Source: Mytilus edulis (taxonomy: Eukaryota > Mollusca > Bivalvia > Mytilida > Mytilidae). Taken from it: a DNA stretch of 64,000 nt. Shown one piece after another: positions 57,075 through 64,000 of this stretch (position 1 is the stretch's first letter; each line of letters begins with the position of its first letter). The notes under the pieces were generated by a model that was not told where the DNA came from, made no database searches, and saw only the letters and a program-made list of their open reading frames with translations. The DNA lies in assembly GCF_963676685.1 (NCBI RefSeq), contig NC_092347.1, positions 90,894,592 through 90,958,591 on the forward strand. The letters run 5' to 3'. The position numbers and the translations under genes are program-made.

Positions 57075-57146
57075 GATATTATATAGACGCCAATGGTATT
57101 TGGATGCCCGAAGATGGTCATGCTTCACATAAAAGCTTCTAATAAA
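57075..57146 (+). other. Candidate terminal exon with alternative C-terminus
   Basis: It follows a strong acceptor (gttttgttttgcag, ending 57074). In phase 2 it reads YYIDANGIWMPEDGHASHKSF and then two stops, TAA TAA (57140-57145). AATAAA (57141-57146) overlaps them and a T/G-rich stretch follows. If joined to a GGT codon near the end of the coding exon (G|GT at 56617-56634) it would replace the GYKKY end. Alternatively it is a 3' UTR exon reached from a GTAAAT donor at 56643. The donor choice is uncertain because no strong consensus donor is visible in frame. Confidence 0.45.
57141..57146 (+). terminator. Polyadenylation signal AATAAA
   Basis: Canonical hexamer 66 bp into the candidate terminal exon, followed by a T/G-rich stretch about 15 bp later. 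Confidence 0.5.
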
Positions 57147-57359
57147 TGCACACATTTGTATTGTTCAAAATAACAATATCTATTTTGGTTGAGATTATAG
57201 TGATAAAAGTCTATTAACAAATTTATCAATACATTTTTATTTTGTATGGTATGGGATGTTTGCCCTCATTGATTAACTAGTAGTTGCTAAGATTAATGGT
57301 TACAATTGTTGGCTCACATTTGACCTTGTAGTGGGTACTCACTCGACAAGGATGCATTT

Positions 57360-57500
57360 ACAAAGGGACGTAATATACCAAAAAGTCATTCAAATTAGAA
57401 ATAAAGTCAAAAATAAACTGAAAACGTACGACATGGCTGAATAAGAAAAATACCAACAGTACACACAACACAACATAAAAAATCAAAGACTGAAAACACA
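57360..57500 (+). repeat. Dispersed repeat family A, partial
   Basis: Diverged ataccaaaaagtcattcaaa, cgacatggctgaataagaaa and cacaacacaacataaaaaat follow the family A order. Confidence 0.5.
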
Positions 57501-57859
57501 GAAAAAAACTTTAAAAATCACATTTGTTCTACAGTTTCGACAATATTTTGAAAATCTTCCTTTAAAGTTAACAACAAATTGAACAGATACATGCACCTTA
57601 AACTCTATGCCTGATTGCCCGATAGATCAGTGACATTTTTACTAAGCAAAACACAAAAAAAAAATCCATGATATTCACTTCTTACCTATCTTTTTAATAT
57701 CCTTCGGCATGTTATATAATATTTCTCTTGTCTCCCTTGCAGTTGCAATAAAAATCCGAGTGATCCAAAAATATGTAAAAAAAAAACTGAACCTGCAACT
57801 GAAAGGCAACACTTCAATGTCGAATACAGTTATTACAAATGGCCTTGGATAAGTGAATT

Positions 57860-57995
57860 TCCATATTATTAAGTAAAATCGCAATAAAAGGTTGGAAAGT
57901 AGTGATATTTTAGTAAATATTTTGTGTTAATTGAAAAACGTTATCTCGTGTAAACGTGATTCATTATTTTAAAATTTTTCACCATAAAACACTAC
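57860..57995. repeat. Diverged relative of the 38.6-39.2 kb TIR arm
   Basis: gcaataaaaggttggaaagt, agtgatattttag, aaaaacgttatctcg and ttttaaaatttttcaccata match the right arm of the TIR element (39040-39165) in order. Confidence 0.55.
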
Positions 57996-57999
57996 AATA

Positions 58000-58410
58000 A
58001 TACTCCACTGCGACTATAGAAATTTTTTTGTTTGTTGAACATTCAATAAATTACACGTACAAGAGGGAAAAAATAACAGTCATATAACACCCGATCCAAA
58101 TACCAATGAAAAAAGGATACAGAAAATTAATGATAATTGAAACCCAAAAGAAAATCGAAACTAAGATTCTATACCTTACGTTTTGGCCTTACGGATCGTG
58201 TCAAGTGTGTCAATATCAGCTATTTGACAAATGTTGGACGCTGGTTTTGATCGAATGTGTTATCTACAGTTGTTTGCATTAGTCGAAGAAGAAAACAACG
58301 TCGCGTCGCACCCTTATAGAGCGACACTGGTAATACAAACGAAATCTTGTATGTACACCACCGATCCGAATGTTTAACTTAGTTTATTAACAGCTATACA
58401 CTCGAGCTTA
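58000..58410. other. Sequence without a recognised feature
   Basis: No gene or repeat is recognised. Confidence 0.4.
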
Positions 58411-58456
58411 TTTGTAGCTCACCTAGTCAAATGGACCAACTGAGATTTCTCATCAA

Positions 58457-58498
58457 TGACGTCCGTCGTCCGTCGTCCGTCGTCCGTCGTCGTCCGTA
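58457..58498. repeat. (CGTCCGT)n microsatellite
   Basis: Seven-base units gtccgtc repeat about five times, ending with an irregular cgtcgtccgt. Confidence 0.9.
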
Positions 58499-59504
58499 AA
58501 CTTTCACAAAAATCGCCCCTGAAACATGCTTGGCTAAATGTTAACCAAGCTTTGCCACAATCATTTTTAGGGTATCTAGTTTACAAAATATGTCAGTGGA
58601 TCCCGCTTCCAACCAGCATGGCCGACATCGATATAAATAGAACATAGAGGTTAATACAGTTTTTGATTTATACCTCTAAAACGGATGCCTAAGTGCAAAT
58701 TTGACACTGGTTAAAAATGCCCATCAGGTTTAAATCAATCTATCCTGAAATATTCAGACGAATCAGTTGTTGGGTTGCTGTCCCTGAACTGGGTATGTTA
58801 AGGAAATTTTGCAGCTTTTGGTTTTATCTTGAATATTACTATATATAGTGGTAAAATATAAACATCAATAATGTTCAGCAAAGAAAGATCTACAAATAAG
58901 TTAGCATGACCAAAATTGTCAATTCTTCTCTTATTGAGTTATATTGCCCTTTATTCAATCTAAAAAAATAAATCTTTTTTCAAAATTCTTCTCCACTGAA
59001 ACTACATTTTTTTTGTTGGTGTTTAACCAACTTAAATCACACTTGGCCATCATCATTGTGGTATCTTGTTTAATATATGTGCTCAATGACGCCGCTAGCT
59101 ACATGTAACCAAGATTACCAACATGCCTAAACAAATATCATACGGGTAAAATGAAACTTTTGTCTATCATTTTGAAAAAAAAAAAGAGAGAAAATATGAC
59201 AAGAGCAAAAATAGTCAGATTGTTGAGCTCTACCAAATTTTCATTCATGTAAAACATAACTGTCAGAAGACTTCTTAGGATATATTTCAATAAAAAACTA
59301 ATTTTACAATTTGTTTTTAATTTGCCTATTATCTTGAAAACTATAATACTCACAGAGAAACTTTAAGATGACCAACAAGACAAGTTCTATGTTGGTTTTT
59401 TTTGGTGATTTAGATTTTAACACAAGTTGACTGCTGTATTTTTTTACATTTGTGTGTTTTGTTTACGCATTGTTGTCAATATAACGGAATTTGATGCGCC
59501 GGTC

Positions 59505-59715
59505 ATACAAGTGAGAGGTTACTCTAGCTATAAAACCAGGTCCAATCTACTATTTTCTACATTTAAAAAATGCCTGTATCAAGTCAGGAATATGATAGTT
59601 GTTATCCATTCGTTCCATGTGTTTAAGCTTTTGATTTTGCCTTTGATCAGGGACTTTCAGCTTTGAATTTTTTCTCGGAGGTTTTATTTGCGATTTTACT
59701 ATTTTCTATAGATAT
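59505..59715 (+). repeat. Dispersed repeat family B
   Basis: gagaggttactctagctata, aaaccaggtccaatctacta, gcctgtatcaagtcaggaat, gattttgcctttgatcaggg and ctcggaggttttatttgcga in order. Confidence 0.75.
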
Positions 59716-60009
59716 GTTAACGTCCTCAAACTCGTCAATCAACTTCAAATCATATTTATTGCCCTTTGATGATGATTTGTATATGCGTTTATGCCTCATA
59801 TCTTAAAATCATGATAGAGAGATATAAACTTATCTTGGCAAAAATCGACAATCGATTTCTTATTAGATTTATTGCCCTTTGATGATGATTTCGACAATGT
59901 TTGACGTTTTTGTCTGATATCTTAATATGATGATAGACAAGTTAAAAAAAATGATTAGCAAAACAAAATCTGCGACAGAGAAGATTTTGAGAAAATAGTC
60001 AAACCACTC

Positions 60010-60170
60010 CTTAAGGAAGTTACTGCCTGTACCAAGTCAGAAATATGACAGTTGTTTTCCAATCGTATGATGTGTTTTATTATTTGATTTTGCCATTTGA
60101 TTAGGGACTTCCGCTTTGAGTTTTGCTCGGAGTTCAACATTTTTGTCATTTTACTTTTTAAGACGATTTT
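60010..60170 (+). repeat. Dispersed repeat family B, partial
   Basis: gcctgtaccaagtcagaaat, tttgattttgccatttgatt, agggacttccgctttgagtt and ctcggagttcaacatttttg in order. Confidence 0.7.
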
Positions 60171-60654
60171 CACCTTTTTTGTGTTTTGTCATATATGATA
60201 GAAAATTATAAAAGATAAAGATACACATTAAATCCTAAAAAGGTCAGCAAGTCAAGATCAACTAACAAGTCATGTTGATATAGTTTGTAGGCTTTCACTA
60301 TTTATAATCCTGTTTGCCCTTAAATGGTGCTCTTTTGTCCTCTTTTTTGTGTTTGAGCAAAAAGACTTAGATGAAAGAGAGAAACTAAACAGGCTTCATG
60401 ATCAGCAATACAAGATCAACAAAACAAATTTTGTCATGAATTCTATACTTGTCTACAATGATGGGGAGTGTCGATTGTTGTATATACACATAGACAACGG
60501 CAAGCAATATATATATATATAGCCTCTAGTTAGTTCTAGCAGAAAAAAGCCTATAACATGTATTTATAAATGAAAAAAAAAATATATTTGGAAAAAGTAT
60601 CAAAAATTCTCCGAATGTACAGTGAAAATGGGTTTTTGCATTTATCCCTTTATC

Positions 60655-60715
60655 ATTCGCGAAAAAGAGGGCTCAAAGATACCAGAGGGACAGTCAAACT
60701 TGAGATAGGATTATA
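60655..60715 (+). repeat. Family A fragment
   Basis: aaagataccagagggacagt followed by caaacttgagatag is the start of family A. Confidence 0.5.
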
Positions 60716-61054
60716 CAAAAAAGGATTTGAGAAAGTATTTTGTCCGTTTGTTTTTGAATTTACATTAAAAAAAACCATCAATACTACTACCATTATACTA
60801 AAACTAAAAATATGATCTTCAGAAATAGTGTAATGTTTTTTGTTCAACTGGCTGTCAAACAGAAATAAATTCTACTGTTAAATCTTTAATTATTATCTTC
60901 AAAATTTGGCAGTTTTGTCAAATCGTTAGATTTAAGACATGGCAGACTACTGTTCTCATGTTCAATTTAAAATTAAATGTATCGTCGCATTAATACTAAA
61001 TTGGATTCATAGCTGATGGAAATCTCACAATACTGAAATATTTGATCGAAAATA

Positions 61055-61505
61055 CATTTGCCGAGTTACATTGCTTAATAGTTCAAAAGACCTTTGGTAT
61101 CTTAACAGAAGCTATTTTTGTAACTCTACTAGCTGACTTGTACTGTACCCATATGGAGAAGAATGCAAAACCTGGCCACAGAAAAAAAAAAGACATCTTG
61201 AAAAATTCTTTATTTTACCTTTCAGATATATTGATCATGTCCTGTTAATCAATATGCTTGTATCTCGTAAACCACCGTGAACCTGATATTAAGATCATTA
61301 CCTTATTCTGAATACTAGTTTCATATGTTCATATTTTGTATATTGGCCTGGATGGACGAGTTTAAACTAGAATCTATGACAAAGGTGATTATTTCAACTT
61401 TCCAATCGTCATCGTCTCGTTTCATAGTAGCTTCTCACCTTTTGTACAATCGTTTGGTTTGTGTCAATATATTTGTTACTCTTCAAAATGTTTACGCTTT
61501 CCGAA
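61055..61505 (+). pseudogene. Penelope-like RT remnant, heavily decayed
   Basis: The plus strand carries in order: FGILTEAIF and LLADLYCTHME (in the position of the GIPMGTNCAPLLADLF box), YLSDILIMSC near 61220 (in the position of the YxDD box), and then a piece reading GLDGRV, stop, TRIYDKGDYFNFPI near 61345-61405, with YDK.D.FNFPI diagnostic of this RT group. Multiple stops and frame changes occur. It appears closer to the LLADLF / DFNFPI subgroup than to the 48-51 kb copies. Confidence 0.6.
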
Positions 61506-61779
61506 CTTCAGTTGAATAATTTAAGCTAAATATGCTTTCCTTGTAAACATCAAATAACCCAAAGTCTAACTTTGTTATATACCAGAGGTACGCTTCATAC
61601 ACAAAAAAAAAACTACACATATCTGTAACTACGAGAATCGTCATATAACAACATTTGTATTTATCTCGCTTCTTTCGGGAGTGTGACATATTGAATGATT
61701 GTGGTTTCGCATGGTGCCTGATAATTGTATACCTAGAAGGAATGGTTTAAGTTACATTCAATGCACCCGATCTTGTGAC

Positions 61780-61895
61780 ATCCACGGTTTTAGTGCACGT
61801 TATCTTCAACGGCTTTGATTTAAACACCTCTTATGTGTCCGAAGCGCGCGTTTAAAGTATCGAATTATAAGCCTGGTATCTTTGGTGAGTTTTTG
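61780..61895. repeat. Remnant of the hammerhead-associated repeat
   Basis: cttatgtgtccgaagcgcgc, then gttt...gtatcgaattataagcct and ggtatctttggtgag lie in the order of the minus strand of the 18-kb repeat, reading plus here. The core boxes are degraded. Confidence 0.5.
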
Positions 61896-61899
61896 CTAT

Positions 61900-62550
61900 A
61901 TAATCGTTGACAGCATCGAAAGGAACACTGATTCACCTACATGTACAATTAAATAATGTTAATTTCAATATGACGATCTAACAATTTCAGTTAAAATTTG
62001 GTACTGTTCTGATTTGGATATAATCAATTAATCTTCATATCGACAAGACAAACACACTTGAAAGCTGCTCAAACATAAAAAATGTACAACCCAAAATATT
62101 TGCATGTATGCACAATAATTGATCTGTGTTCTTCTTTATAAATAGCAAAATATAATCAACTTTAACTTATCGCCAAAAAATAGCAGGATATGGTTCGCAG
62201 GGAACGAACGAAAGCGAATGCAAGTAGAATTAGGGAGGTAAATAATGATCATTAAAACTGATATTGGTGTTTTACTACTGTGTACTTATACAATCATAAT
62301 CTTATCAACAACAACAAAAACAGCCATTGTTATTCCTAATTAGGCTATTTAAACTAAACTTTGTCATACTCTGTTACTGAGATAAATCGTACAGGTTATA
62401 AACATGTAGCAGTTAATTGTCCATGTCAATTGAAGTCAGCCTAGGAGAGATAACAAGATTGTTTAGAGAGGTGCCTATATCATTTCATCAAGTCAATTTG
62501 CTGACATACTCTTTGTAGGCCAATTGCTGGTTTGTCTGCGATCAAAGCAT
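61900..62550. other. Sequence without a recognised feature
   Basis: No motif or array recognised. Confidence 0.4.
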
Positions 62551-62559
62551 TGTGAATAT

Positions 62560-62690
62560 GATACTGTAAAGAATATGACAGATATTATCCATTCGTTTGT
62601 TGTGTTTGAGCTTTTGATTGAGACTTTTCGTTTTGAAATTTCCCCGTAGTACAATATTTTTTGTGATTTTAGTTTTACTTCATACGTTTG
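62560..62690 (+). repeat. Dispersed repeat family B, partial
   Basis: agaatatgacagatattatc, cattcgtttgttgtgtttga, gcttttgattgagacttttc and tttgtgattttag in order. Confidence 0.65.
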
Positions 62691-63019
62691 GTGCCTAGAT
62701 ACTTCTAGATAGTAAATATATATATTCATATTTTCGACACTTTTAATTCGTTAATAGCATACTATATAATTATTCTCTTAACATGGAAGGATTCAACCAC
62801 CACGTTAAAATGGGTTAATTGGTAAAACAGACATCATGTCATAGAAGAAAACAGATGTAACTTTGATAATATTAGGGTATGAGTTTTCATTGTGGCGAAA
62901 GATTTAAGAACCGGTGTTAAGGTAGCTGTTGTGTCTGAAAGTTCGACGATAGAATTTTCTTAATTTTTCTGTGAAATAATATCTGGGTCAATTAATTTAC
63001 AAACTTCAATATGTAAAAG

Positions 63020-63445
63020 CTTGGACTCCAAAGATACTAGAGGGAGAGTCAAACACATAGATAGAATATAAACTGACAACGCCATGGCTAAAAATAAAAA
63101 GACAAACAGACAAATAATAGTACAGAGGAGACAACATAGAAAACTAAAGACTAAGAAACACGAACTCAACCAAAAACTTGAGGTGATCTCAGGTGCTCCG
63201 GTAAGTGTGAGCAGATTCTGCTCTACATGTGGCACCTATCATGTTGTTTATCTTAAATCTGGTAAATAGCCTAATTCGGTAGGTCACATTCGTTAAAATG
63301 GAAAGGGTATTGTAGTTACGACATAAGGAACATATCCGGTATCATCTGTGGAACGGTTATTCCATAACGGTCAACCAACTCGTGATGGCGTCCGTAAAAT
63401 TAACGAAGGGATGATTTCAACTTCACCATTTTGAACTATCGGTTT
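63020..63445 (+). repeat. Dispersed repeat family A, near full-length
   Basis: tccaaagatactagagggag, cgccatggctaaaaataaaa, gacaaacagacaaataatag, ggcacctatcatgttgttta, cgtgatggcgtccgtaaaat and cttcaccattttgaac match the copy at 24104-24545 throughout. Confidence 0.78.
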
Positions 63446-63449
63446 AATA

Positions 63450-64000
63450 ATTTCCTTGTAAGTAGCAATCCTCTATCAAGGTAACTTGTTTTACCTTTCA
63501 AATAATAAGCAAACCACAATTATCTTTTATGGAGAAAACACTTGAATTGGCCTAAGTTAATTAGGAGATTTGCTTTTCATCAATACTTCTTCTATTGATA
63601 TAATATAAAGATAAGGGGTCTCGGGCCTCGTTTTCTTGACAAATGAAATCTAAAACAAAACACACAATATTGGATCCAGCTGAACTTGTTTTGTTGTTAC
63701 AAATCTTCTTGGAAAATAGTTATTTTCGAAAATATAGCATATCAGGTAGAAGCAGAAGATGTGTTGCAACAGGAAATTTAAGTAAAACGGTAACATACAA
63801 TGGGTTGCATTATTATTGAGTTCAGTTGCAGTGGAAGAATTCATATTTTCCGGCCGAACCGTCACTTATGGTACGCCAGTAGTAAGTGTTCAGATGTTGA
63901 TTCACAATTTTGTACATAGTAACGTGGGACTATGGTAGTTACCCCACTTCTATATCTGCAGCTTCCCATCGTGTTCTTATCAACTTAAAGGTCAGCTTTT
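63450..64000. other. Right edge; possible minus-strand first exon, weak
   Basis: On the minus strand, an ATG at 63844 opens MNSSTATELNNNATH and reaches a GTATGT donor near 63803. Two N-glycosylation sequons in the first dozen residues recall GPCR N-termini, but no further exon lies in the window. Treat as unproven. Confidence 0.2.

Larger units (their letters stand above)
58415..60460 (+). repeat. ~2-kb bivalve-type dispersed repeat, internally duplicated
   Basis: Begins with agctcacctagtcaaatgga, then a CGTCCGT microsatellite. Landmarks gaaacatgcttggctaaatg...cacaatcatttttagggtat recur in diverged form at 58985-59070 (gaaactacattttttttgtt...ggccatcatcattgtggtat). attgccctttgatgatgatt appears twice, near 59758 and 59873. 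Family B copies (59505-59715 and 60010-60170) are inserted in it. The coding capacity is nil in all frames. I recognise the family from bivalve sequence but not its transposon class. Confidence 0.65.

Overview
The window reads as nuclear DNA of a marine bivalve, most likely a Mytilus-type mussel. This is inferred from the AT-rich, intron-like background, a GYGGYGN-type secreted protein ending in KKY (shematrin-like), GT-AG introns, BEL/Pao, DIRS-like and Penelope-like retroelements, and many short dispersed repeats that I recognise from mussel sequence. No bacterial features are present. Only one host gene can be supported with confidence; most other interpretable sequence is transposon, satellite or repeat.

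Layout. 0-5 kb: AT-rich, with repeat tails and a 62-bp tandem duplication. 5.1-13.7 kb: a decayed DIRS-like (tyrosine-recombinase type) retroelement, split by a 6,656-bp BEL/Pao LTR retrotransposon with near-identical LTRs and a CTTGT target duplication. The BEL pol frame is long and open, but its gag-protease region carries two frameshifts and one stop. 13.7-14.7 kb: a degenerate ~29-35 bp minisatellite. 17.1-18.0 kb: a minus-strand non-LTR RT remnant, followed by a repeat with two hammerhead-ribozyme-like motifs 237 bp apart. 20.5-21.7 kb: a pogo/Tc1-type TIR element with TA duplication. 25.7-26.4 kb: a 717-bp near-perfect foldback element, also flanked by TA. 27.5-36.3 kb: clustered dispersed repeats and a LINE ORF2 remnant. 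38.6-39.2 kb: a TIR element with ~168-bp arms. 40 kb and 41.2-41.8 kb: two minisatellites. 43.07-46.16 kb: exactly seven copies of a 441-bp unit with a tRNA-like pol III head. 47.7-52.3 kb: two divergent Penelope-like RT copies, the plus one with a 446-codon open frame. 53.4-57.2 kb: the host gene. 58.4-60.5 kb: a bivalve-type ~2-kb repeat with a 7-bp microsatellite. 61.1-61.5 kb: a third, heavily decayed Penelope-like RT.

How things fit together. The host gene looks like a typical secreted shell or byssus matrix gene: TATA box, a 35-bp leader exon, a 2.7-kb intron, a coding exon for signal peptide plus Gly/Tyr repeats, and a downstream exon that could give a different C-terminus or serve as 3' UTR. 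The rest records successive insertions: the BEL element is younger than the DIRS element it interrupts. The ~600-bp 3' tail of the minus-strand Penelope-like copy is also found alone at several other places, which suggests 5'-truncated insertions.
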